IMG/VR virus record: IMGVR_UViG_3300002053_000142
Span: 1-21,879 of that record
Reading direction: 5' to 3' (one strand)
Source of the DNA: a virus
Length of the DNA: 21,879 bases
Each line of letters starts with the position of its first letter. Positions within the stretch are counted from its first letter, which is position 1. Shown piece after piece: positions 15,437-21,879 of the stretch. The translations under genes and the position numbers were made by a program. The notes under the pieces are model-generated. The model saw only the letters and a program-made list of their open reading frames with translations, had not been told where the DNA came from and did no database searches.

Positions 15437-17235
15437 TGGCGGGCATAGGGCATTTGCCAGACAATAAATTGGTTAGCCTCGCTATGCACGGCTACAATGC
15501 ATATCAACCAGAGGTTGGTATCTTTTGTGGTGGGTACCAGGGATTACTCTATCCAAATCCAACAACGTTGTCGTATCCAGGATTTGACCCATATCAATAT
15601 CTTGAGCCGGTAGCTTCTGAGTACACACCGGATGTACAATATACTGGGCTTGGTGTTGGCAATCCAGGTATTGACTACAAGAACCCTGGACATGTGCTTG
15701 GTCTAGTGGATACATTCTCCAGGATGGCATATGGGATAGGTCAGATGCTTGCTGTACACGAAGGGAGTGATGGTGCTGGTGGTGTTGGTCCTGTTATTTC
15801 GATAAATGTGCCGATGATTGGTTTCGAAGAGGCTGAGACATTTGGTATGGATGATATTTATCCCGCTGTTGCCGAATTGCCTAGCGATTGGCCAAATAGT
15901 TTTACGATTCTTGCTAATGGTAGAGTGTCTCCAGACCCGAGGGCATTTACATCGTTTTCGGCTGGCGCTGGTCATACGCCAACGCTGAATCCGCTAGACG
16001 CTGAAACCTTCAACGGTTTGTTTGCGGGCAAGACCATATTGTCGTATTATGGGATGCCACAATACTTCAGAGCAGCTATCGAGGCACTAGCCAGTGCTGC
16101 CGAACCATTGGCTGAGAAATCGGAGATGGAGTTTACCTTAGATAGCCCACATATGTTCAATTACTATGCTCATCTAACCGACTTCTTTTCAGATATTGAT
16201 GATCTTGATCACCATATATTGATTCCTGGTGGGTTGGCTGTGAGTCAGTGTAAAGTTCTTACGCCAGCAGAGGCTTTGAAGGTTACTACTGGTTTTGATA
16301 ATTATCACAATGGGGCTAATGGTATGAATGAGTACCGCTCACTAACAGAGTTGAATTCAGTTATCAATCTGGTTCCATTACAGATGATCGGTGCTACTTA
16401 CTGGCTGGATGATCATAGTTATCGTCAAGTGTTTCCTCCAGGTGGTGGCACTTATTATGAGAATGATGAATGGACTCCACGTAGCTTCAGTGTTGCCTCA
16501 TATATGATTGCAGATTTGGTAATCAATGTAGCTGATATACCTGTTGATCCTGATGACCCAGAACCAGGAGAGGTAACGATTGATGGTACGGCCACGGTAA
16601 AGCCAATCATTACTAACCCAGAAGCTTACTATTGGAACTTTACTAATCGGCCAGAGCCCGATCCTGATCCTGGGTGGGAATATGACGCACCATTGTCAAC
16701 ACTCATCGATGGCGCAGAAGAATACATCCAGAGACAGGTAAATATTACTATGTCGATGACCAATAAGTACACTTGGGACAGAACGTGGTTGGGTGGTGGT
16801 AAGACAACCGATGGTGACGGATTTAATGATACACTAGAAGATTGGACTTTGGGTGGTAACAGCGATCTTGGTTTTACCCCAGCAGATACTACACCATTAG
16901 AGGTGCCATTCTCGAAGACCTTTACCATGGGTGCCGGATGTACCAGTGTGCGGATGCGTATTTTTTGTCGCAATCGACACAGTATTGGGCAGGCCGGGGA
17001 TTTGATGATTCATCCAGATAATTGGGTACCGTACTCCATGTTGTACCCAGATTGGCATCTATTACTGCCGAACATCGGTGAGTATATTACCGTGTATCCA
17101 CGGGGAGTTATCGAAACCGGCTGGCAAAATGATCCAACCGAAGTAGTAAATGCTATGGAAATGTCTAATATAGAGGTGTCATTCACTGTGACTGGTACGA
17201 AGTTTGATCCGATTACCTTTGAGGTGTCGTTGTAA
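15436..17235 (+). CDS. Virion structural protein of unknown function
   Basis: A 599-residue protein that I do not recognise. The ATG overlaps the hub-like gene's stop (TAATG), with AGAGGAAGG at 15421-15429 as ribosome binding site. The composition is rich in Tyr, Pro, Asp and Gly, as in other tail proteins here, with no signal peptide or membrane segment. A Pro/Asp hinge (VDPDDPEPGEV) at residues about 370-380 and a second one (PEPDPDPGWEYD) at about 406-417 divide it into an N-terminal and a C-terminal half. Residues about 459-469 (DGDGFNDTLED) resemble a calcium-binding Asp loop, but not a full EF-hand. The C-terminal region is beta-rich and ends in FTVTGTKFDPITFEVSL. Its position after the hub-like gene suggests a tail-tip or appendage component. 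Confidence 0.75.
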   Translation: MAGIGHLPDNKLVSLAMHGYNAYQPEVGIFCGGYQGLLYPNPTTLSYPGFDPYQYLEPVASEYTPDVQYTGLGVGNPGIDYKNPGHVLGLVDTFSRMAYGIGQMLAVHEGSDGAGGVGPVISINVPMIGFEEAETFGMDDIYPAVAELPSDWPNSFTILANGRVSPDPRAFTSFSAGAGHTPTLNPLDAETFNGLFAGKTILSYYGMPQYFRAAIEALASAAEPLAEKSEMEFTLDSPHMFNYYAHLTDFFSDIDDLDHHILIPGGLAVSQCKVLTPAEALKVTTGFDNYHNGANGMNEYRSLTELNSVINLVPLQMIGATYWLDDHSYRQVFPPGGGTYYENDEWTPRSFSVASYMIADLVINVADIPVDPDDPEPGEVTIDGTATVKPIITNPEAYYWNFTNRPEPDPDPGWEYDAPLSTLIDGAEEYIQRQVNITMSMTNKYTWDRTWLGGGKTTDGDGFNDTLEDWTLGGNSDLGFTPADTTPLEVPFSKTFTMGAGCTSVRMRIFCRNRHSIGQAGDLMIHPDNWVPYSMLYPDWHLLLPNIGEYITVYPRGVIETGWQNDPTEVVNAMEMSNIEVSFTVTGTKFDPITFEVSL

Positions 17236-17242
17236 GGTGTAT

Positions 17243-17263
17243 AAGAAGGAGGGAAGGAGAGAA
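17243..17263 (+). promoter_or_regulatory. Double Shine-Dalgarno purine tract before 17266
   Basis: A run of 21 purines contains AAGGAGG at 17246-17252 and AAGGAG at 17254-17259. The second is spaced 6 bases from ATG 17266. Two strong sites in tandem suggest efficient translation of the small gene. Just upstream, GGTGTATAA at 17236-17244 matches a motif before the paralogous gene at 21443. Confidence 0.55.
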
Positions 17264-17265
17264 TC

Positions 17266-17901
17266 ATGGCAACACTAGAGCTATACGCTGGCGAAGACAC
17301 CTTGGTCTCCGCGAGTTCTGGTTTGGGATTTTTTGGGGATGATGGCTTCGGCGATGCCGTATCCATCGGTGCCTACAATGGACATACGTTCGTGACGAAC
17401 GCCAGTGGTACTGTTGAGAGTTTTGAGTGTAACAACAATAAATACAATGGTGCTTCTGGGGTGATCCATGGACAAGAGAGTTCTGGTATCGCACTACGAC
17501 AATTGCCAAATGAGCTAGCTACTGCTAATATAAGGTTCACCCATGGCTCTGCTGTCTATTGCCAGCAGGCCAAGCTGTGGGTGTTTGACGGCAGCTTCAC
17601 TGGCGCTGTTGCTAACAAAGAACGTCCTGCGGAGAATTTAACATTCTATGCCGCTGAGATACGTCACAGAAGTAATCGACAAGCTATTACGAGTGTGTAT
17701 AGTGATGCATCATGGGCAAATGTGAGCGCATCAGGTTCTAATTATATCTCTTTGGTTAATTCTCCTGGTCTGAATGGTGCCAGAGAGGGTGGTTTTGAGG
17801 AACTCAGCACTCAGCATGATTGGTATATTGCCCTAACCTGCACACCGACACAACTCGGTGACAAGCAATTTGGTATGACTTTCGAGCTTGAGTATCTATA
17901 G
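17266..17901 (+). CDS. Small beta-rich virion protein, paralogue of the gene at 21443
   Basis: A 211-residue protein with no recognised family. It has a double ribosome binding site and probably high expression. It shares its layout and several motifs with the truncated gene at the window end: ASSGLGFFG against NSSGLGFFG near residues 17-25, a matching SGV plus I/G stretch, and NIRFT followed about nine residues later by L-x-V/I-F-D. The copies have diverged strongly at DNA level. The sequence suggests a single beta-sandwich domain followed by a second short strand-rich part ending in FGMTFELEYL. No signal peptide is visible. Its place among tail genes suggests a minor tail or decoration subunit (inference). 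Confidence 0.75.
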   Translation: MATLELYAGEDTLVSASSGLGFFGDDGFGDAVSIGAYNGHTFVTNASGTVESFECNNNKYNGASGVIHGQESSGIALRQLPNELATANIRFTHGSAVYCQQAKLWVFDGSFTGAVANKERPAENLTFYAAEIRHRSNRQAITSVYSDASWANVSASGSNYISLVNSPGLNGAREGGFEELSTQHDWYIALTCTPTQLGDKQFGMTFELEYL

Positions 17902-17913
17902 GAGTCGGTAGTT

Positions 17914-19566
17914 ATGCGAATGTACACCATACATTTTGGCCATGGTCTTGAACATACAGAGATGTTCTCTGATTATGCTAGACAAAATCTGCCCTCCAAG
18001 TATACCGGTTGGAATAATGGCGCAGGTGGTGTTGATCTTGCTGGTAGTCGTAACACCCAGATTGTGTCTCATCGAGAAATTTTTGAGCGGTATGGTGTCA
18101 AGGGTGGGCATGGCGAACACTGTCTTGAGGTTTGGCAGCATGAGGATGGTTGGCATCAATATGCTTGCCATATATGGACTGGTGGATATGGAGACCTGCC
18201 GTTCACGGGACATGCCGATGATGTTAGACCATTCTATCTGAAGTTTGATTTCATGTATACTCAAACTGGTGGTGGCGGCGTACTCATTCTTCAGAGAAGT
18301 AAAACCGGTGATGTATCCAGAGACTTGACGCTTACATTGTCAAACGGATATTTGACCGTTAACGGCAGTAAACACATCACCCAACCAGATACCGATCCGC
18401 CCAGTTATCTGCCAACTGCTTGGTTGCCCAGAGCGGATGGCCGACAGGGGACCATCTACCTGGAGCCAGACAAGTGGCACGAAATTCAGGTGTTCATCAA
18501 TCCAAAGATTGGTTGGGATGTTAGTGAAGTAGGTGGGAACCCAATTGGTCTTGGTTATTACGAAGTTAATCCTTTCAAAACGTTTTTCGAAGCCTACGAA
18601 GAATCTCCTGGGAATCCACCCTATATACCTGGATCAGAAGCTTTTGCTGGGACAGAAGAATATCCTCTTCAGATGGACCCATGGCCAGCCGATGGTCATC
18701 CGTTGTTTCCTAACACTATGCTTCCGGGACAGGACCAAACAGCGTGGCCACCAGAGAATTATGCCAGTGGTCAGTATTTCTACGGTGAAGACCTGGGTAT
18801 GATTTACGTGTGGGTAAACGGTAAACTCGATATTCAACATACAACTAACATGTCAAATGAACAGACCGGAGAAGGTTGGGGCGGTGGATACTCTAGGCAA
18901 AAAATATACCTTGGGTATGGCATTGCCAGTAGTACAGAAGATAACATTCGTAGTGGTCGTTTCTTTTACGACAATATTATTCTGAATGATAGTCGTGATC
19001 CTTCTGGAGCAGTGCCGTCTAAGATATTCGATCCGCTTTTCTCGTCTCATGCTAGTCTAGAATGGAATCCTGGATACAATCTGAAGTTTACCGCAATGGA
19101 AATGGACCCAGATTACTGGAGAGATGACCACTACGGCGGTGTATATGGTCGCAAACACAATACCTGGATGCCTGATTATCCGAGGGGTGCCTTGGTCCCA
19201 AGTGGGGAGCCATATTTTGTAGCAGCGCCTAATCGCTATGGTGCTCCGACTGATGGAATGATTCCTCATGGAACCAAGTTGACTGTCATCAATGTTGACT
19301 GGAATGGGGAGCAACAGGATTACGTTGTTCACCATGGTAATGAGGATTGGCACGCCGATTATCATTTAGCACCGCAGGAAGGTCGTTCTAGGGATTATGC
19401 CTATCAACATATACAACCAAATGAAAGTAATCCGTGGTCTGCTAGCAGTGATCCTCCTACGTTACGGTCTGATGTGTCTGGTAGTAGGTCTTTGTTTTAT
19501 CTCAAGCGTCCCCTGTATTTGGACATGTATACAAGATTACTCGACCGGGACCGACAGTCCATGTGA
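17914..19566 (+). CDS. Lectin-like tail protein, N-terminal part (LamG/ConA-like)
   Basis: A 550-residue protein. ATG 17914 has AGGAG at 17900-17904, overlapping the previous stop; ATG 17920 is an alternative. Residues about 107-360 resemble a concanavalin A-like/LamG jelly roll, as in polysaccharide-binding or lyase-like phage proteins: FYLKFDFMYTQTGGGGVLIL, EPDKWHEIQVFIN, YVWVNGKLDIQHTTN, YLGYGI and the closing FFYDNIILND. A second region follows (about 370-540), with many aromatic residues. The last 20 or so residues before the TGA at 19564-19566 (TRLLDRDRQSM) look unlike a domain end. The next open frame (+1) continues with convincing protein for another 590 residues, so this is probably the first part of a longer protein whose frame is broken. 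I see no catalytic residues that I can defend. Confidence 0.75.
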   Translation: MRMYTIHFGHGLEHTEMFSDYARQNLPSKYTGWNNGAGGVDLAGSRNTQIVSHREIFERYGVKGGHGEHCLEVWQHEDGWHQYACHIWTGGYGDLPFTGHADDVRPFYLKFDFMYTQTGGGGVLILQRSKTGDVSRDLTLTLSNGYLTVNGSKHITQPDTDPPSYLPTAWLPRADGRQGTIYLEPDKWHEIQVFINPKIGWDVSEVGGNPIGLGYYEVNPFKTFFEAYEESPGNPPYIPGSEAFAGTEEYPLQMDPWPADGHPLFPNTMLPGQDQTAWPPENYASGQYFYGEDLGMIYVWVNGKLDIQHTTNMSNEQTGEGWGGGYSRQKIYLGYGIASSTEDNIRSGRFFYDNIILNDSRDPSGAVPSKIFDPLFSSHASLEWNPGYNLKFTAMEMDPDYWRDDHYGGVYGRKHNTWMPDYPRGALVPSGEPYFVAAPNRYGAPTDGMIPHGTKLTVINVDWNGEQQDYVVHHGNEDWHADYHLAPQEGRSRDYAYQHIQPNESNPWSASSDPPTLRSDVSGSRSLFYLKRPLYLDMYTRLLDRDRQSM

Positions 19567-21340
19567 TACGCAACACCACCTCATTCGCGTTCCGTCTGGT
19601 GTTAGCGGATACGTTGATTACATATCTGATGGTCAGTGTCCGGGTGATCGTACCTATAGAGCTTGGCATAATGGTACTGCTGCTATCATGCACGGTTCTT
19701 CTATGTCTGATTGGCCATACAACCCAGTAACAGGTAATCCTTGGACATGGGATGAACTTGATGATCTGCAAATCGGTGTTTCTCACGAGAGCCAAACTGG
19801 TGGTAACCATGTTAATGTCTATACAATACTTCTGGTAGTTGAGCATGGTAGTTCCATCGATCCAGAGATCGGTATTTTGGGCAACAATCTGTTGGAGTGG
19901 GCGGTTGCTGATGAGATTCCATTCCATATGCAAAGCAAAGCCATGTATCACCCCGGATGGCGGTGGTATGAACCGGGTGAGAACTACAGTTATTACAACC
20001 GGTGGGATGTCAGTCCTTCATTCATTATCAATAGGACAGATAGACAAACAGCAGATGGTCAGGCAACTATCTACAATCCTCAGTATAGCGGTACTATTTC
20101 CTGGGATTATTCTATTCGATATCTGAACGGTGACATTGTTCAAGGCCCTCAGTACCGTGTGTTCGATGAGCATTTCCCAGAAGTTTGGGTATATACGATC
20201 AGCGGCTATCTTCCGTCCAATCCGATCCGTCATCCGATGCGTGGGGAAGTGATAACTGATTGTGATGGTAATCACTACACATTTTTGACTTATCCTGTTT
20301 TACAATGGAATGCCAAAAAGTTCCCGACTGATCCTGGTTTATCGCCGCTGAATCGATATCCGTACATCCTTTATGATTACTCGACTATGTATGTGATACC
20401 ACTGCATACACACAATGTCGCAACGTTGCTCGATCCTGATGAAATGTTCCGCAACTGGACTGATCCTAACACCAAGCCTAGTATTAGTGGTTCGTTGGGA
20501 ACTACATGGACTATCAATAAGCAACAGAATGCTTTCAATTTTGAGATTGATCCAGACAGCTATTTCCATCCATTTAGTCCATCGTCAGTGGTCAATCATG
20601 CTGCCACTCATCCAGAAGAGTCGATTGACTACACCTATCCGGCTTCCAGAAGTGGTTATGACTATTATTTCCAGGCACCGGATTTGGCGTCTGGTTCTGT
20701 CATGCAAACTATTCACCTAACTGACATGCTTGGTGTTCCCGAAGCTGGTATCGATCATGAGCTTTACGAGGCCCATATCGGTTTGTATCAGACAACAGTT
20801 AATCAAGCAGTCAATGATACTGGTGAAGGTAGGTTTGATTTTTACAGTGGCAATCCAAGTGCAAGCACCTTCATTTCTGGGTATACTTTCGGGCACGACG
20901 GAACAGCAGGGTGGCATTTGAACGAAGCTAATGTGCTGGTGCCTTCCGGGACACGGCAGGTAAGATTTACATTCAACGCTATTCGTAACACCACAGGGCC
21001 GAAATCTCCTGGTGGTACTCTGGGTGGTACATCCAACTTCGCAGCTTTCGATGAGCCGTTTTTCATCCTGAGCATGTCATCTGGATACACATCAGCCGCT
21101 TATCATCCAGCAGACACCGACCAAGATGGCCGAATCGGATATGAGGAATTGGCCAACTATATTATGTTGTGGCAGAGTGGTATGCTACCTCTTGGGATAG
21201 CGAAGGATTACCTAACGAGGGCAGAGGCTATTTGGCAGAGCGGGAAGTCCACGTATTTTGGTGATCCATCTGGTGGTCGTTACTATGATGCGGATGATGG
21301 GCCAAAACCAGAGAGATGGACGGGTTCAGGTTACGTTTAA
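19397..21340 (+). CDS. Lectin-like tail protein, C-terminal part with EF-hand/dockerin-like end
   Basis: The frame is open from a TAG at 19367 to a TAA at 21340, and ATG 19397 is its first ATG. Convincing protein begins only near 19530-19560, where the upstream frame ends. None of the in-frame ATGs (19397, 19418, 19472) has a well-spaced ribosome binding site, and their first 45 residues look like a shadow of the other frame. It is thus likely the continuation of the 17914 gene. An early segment with WTWDELDDLQIGVSHES has the pattern of beta domains that follow LamG units in phage tail proteins. Residues about 445-555 look like a carbohydrate-binding jelly roll (FISGYTFGHDG, LVPSGTRQVRFTF). 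Residues 573-584 are a canonical EF-hand loop, followed by helices with YLTRAEAIW, as in dockerin-like modules. The protein ends 102 bases before the next start. Confidence 0.7.
   Translation: MPINIYNQMKVIRGLLAVILLRYGLMCLVVGLCFISSVPCIWTCIQDYSTGTDSPCDTQHHLIRVPSGVSGYVDYISDGQCPGDRTYRAWHNGTAAIMHGSSMSDWPYNPVTGNPWTWDELDDLQIGVSHESQTGGNHVNVYTILLVVEHGSSIDPEIGILGNNLLEWAVADEIPFHMQSKAMYHPGWRWYEPGENYSYYNRWDVSPSFIINRTDRQTADGQATIYNPQYSGTISWDYSIRYLNGDIVQGPQYRVFDEHFPEVWVYTISGYLPSNPIRHPMRGEVITDCDGNHYTFLTYPVLQWNAKKFPTDPGLSPLNRYPYILYDYSTMYVIPLHTHNVATLLDPDEMFRNWTDPNTKPSISGSLGTTWTINKQQNAFNFEIDPDSYFHPFSPSSVVNHAATHPEESIDYTYPASRSGYDYYFQAPDLASGSVMQTIHLTDMLGVPEAGIDHELYEAHIGLYQTTVNQAVNDTGEGRFDFYSGNPSASTFISGYTFGHDGTAGWHLNEANVLVPSGTRQVRFTFNAIRNTTGPKSPGGTLGGTSNFAAFDEPFFILSMSSGYTSAAYHPADTDQDGRIGYEELANYIMLWQSGMLPLGIAKDYLTRAEAIWQSGKSTYFGDPSGGRYYDADDGPKPERWTGSGYV
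21113..21148 (+). other. EF-hand calcium-binding loop coding region
   Basis: The twelve codons encode DTDQDGRIGYEE, which fits every key position of a canonical EF-hand loop: Asp 1, 3 and 5, Gly 6, Ile 8 and Glu 12. It is followed by a helical stretch, as in a dockerin repeat, though only one clear loop is present. Confidence 0.75.
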
Positions 21341-21349
21341 GAAATAAAG

Positions 21350-21371
21350 TGGGATTCAAGGTCCATTTTTT
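21350..21371 (+). terminator. Possible weak intrinsic terminator
   Basis: TGGGA and TCCA can pair around a seven-base loop, with one bulge, followed directly by six T residues (21366-21371). It lies just after the large tail gene. The stem is short and imperfect, so termination would be weak at best. Confidence 0.25.
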
Positions 21372-21380
21372 GGGCTGTTG

Positions 21381-21389
21381 GTGTATAAT
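21381..21389 (+). promoter_or_regulatory. Candidate late promoter GTGTATAAT
   Basis: A perfect TATAAT (21384-21389) within GTGTATAAT lies in the only sizeable intergenic gap (21341-21442), 53 bases before the next ATG. No good -35 box is seen at 16-18 bases, so a standard sigma-70 promoter is doubtful. A phage-specific late element is an alternative. The rest of the gap holds the ribosome binding site AGGGGGTG at 21429-21436 and nothing else that I recognise. Confidence 0.4.
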
Positions 21390-21442
21390 AGAGTGGATGA
21401 AGTGTAGGCTTTGGAAAAACGAAATGAGAGGGGGTGAAAGAC

Positions 21443-21879
21443 ATGGCAGCAGCGATTAACTTCTATGCAGGGCAAGGTGGTGGAACCTGGGTAGACCTGA
21501 ATTCGTCTGGTCTAGGCTTTTTCGGTGCATCGTTTGGAACTTCGGTTCAAGTCGGGGAGTATCAGGATAGCACCTACATCAGCGCGAGTGACGGTAGTGC
21601 TCCAGCGGGTCCAGAGGCCACGAACTGCAAGTATGACACTGTTACTTCCGGTGTGATCATCGATGGCGCAGCGGCGGTTGTTCCGTCAGCGGTTGCGATC
21701 AACTCTGGTACGCTGAACATCCGTTTCACGTTTGATACGGCTGTGAAGACCCAGAACTGTGAGCTTCGCATCTTCGATCGTACATCGATCACGAATGGTG
21801 CTGAGGGCGTTACGACTCAGGTGCTTCAGGTGTGCAACGGTGGTTCTGGTGTTAGTTCCAGTGGTACAGCACTCGCTCC
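21443..21879 (+). CDS. Virion protein, paralogue of the 17266 gene (partial, 3' end missing)
   Basis: Open from ATG 21443 to the window end: 145 full codons with no stop. AGGGGGTG at 21429-21436 is the ribosome binding site. Motifs shared with the 17266-17901 protein include SSGLGFFG near residue 22, TSGV around residue 69, NIRFT around residue 90, and CELRIFD just after. Codon use is more GC-rich (ATC, TTC, CTG, CGT) than in its neighbours. Together with its own candidate promoter, this hints at high expression, for example as a repeated decoration or tail subunit (inference). The family is not recognised. Confidence 0.75.
   Translation, partial: MAAAINFYAGQGGGTWVDLNSSGLGFFGASFGTSVQVGEYQDSTYISASDGSAPAGPEATNCKYDTVTSGVIIDGAAAVVPSAVAINSGTLNIRFTFDTAVKTQNCELRIFDRTSITNGAEGVTTQVLQVCNGGSGVSSSGTALA

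Noticed and set aside
19397-19530. A signal peptide or membrane start (MCLVVGLCF) for the gene ending at 21340
   Set aside because: The hydrophobic stretch is the shifted reading of a segment that makes good sense in the other frame, and no ribosome binding site precedes it.
19567-19731. A third open frame after the TGA at 19564 (VIRNTTSFAFRLVL...)
   Set aside because: It turns into a low-quality hydrophobic sequence and stops at about 19731, while the +1 frame continues with clear beta-domain motifs.
21113-21148. Interpretation of the region as a host cellulosome gene
   Set aside because: One dockerin-like loop in a long tail operon does not outweigh the tape measure and tail gene context.
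1-21879. tRNA genes, CRISPR arrays, insertion sequences, attachment sites
   Set aside because: None seen by eye. Coding sequence fills almost the whole window and the longest gap is 102 bases.

Overview
The window is a stretch of tail genes from a tailed double-stranded DNA phage (Caudoviricetes) or a prophage. The main evidence is a 1,660-residue tail tape measure protein with a TP901-type core. It is followed by a run of large beta-rich virion proteins, all on the + strand. Gaps are 0 to 30 bases, stop and start codons often overlap (TAATG twice), and Shine-Dalgarno sites are good (AGGAG, GGGAGG), so the genes probably form one late operon. No integrase, lysis, replication or tRNA gene is visible. 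The host cannot be named from this DNA; the Shine-Dalgarno sites only show that it is a bacterium with ordinary initiation. By the common rule of about 0.15 nm per tape measure residue, the tail would be up to roughly 250 nm long (inference).

Layout. Bases 1-42 are the tail end of an upstream reading frame. 32-976 encodes a putative tail assembly/chaperone-position protein with a strict seven-residue glycine repeat and a lysine-rich tail. 990-5972 is the tape measure. 5982-10553 is a 1,523-residue fibre-like protein built from three N-terminal repeats, a LamG-like centre and about 35 short beta-strand repeats. 10543-11274 is an HNH endonuclease. 11286-13031 (distal-tail-like, with a triplicated domain), 13031-15436 (baseplate-hub-like) and 15436-17235 (unknown virion protein) look like a tail-tip cassette. 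17266-17901 is a small beta protein that is a paralogue of the gene cut off by the window end (21443-21879). Between them, 17914-21340 holds a large lectin-like tail protein split over two frames (17914-19566 and about 19397-21340), with an EF-hand/dockerin-like C-terminus. The only real intergenic gap (21341-21442) has a candidate promoter and perhaps a weak terminator.

How the parts work together (inference). The tape measure and its helper set tail length. The distal-tail and hub-like proteins cap the tube. The very large lectin-like, repeat-rich proteins would form side fibres or tip appendages that bind cell-surface sugars, one of them with a calcium-binding terminus. The fibre gene and the HNH gene sit where a distal tail gene would be expected, and base composition swings widely within the fibre gene, which points to recombination or homing there. 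The most noteworthy points are the split lectin gene, the long strand-repeat fibre, the exact 21-base repeat near the start, the paralogous pair flanking the split gene, and a shared GTGTATAA motif before three genes.
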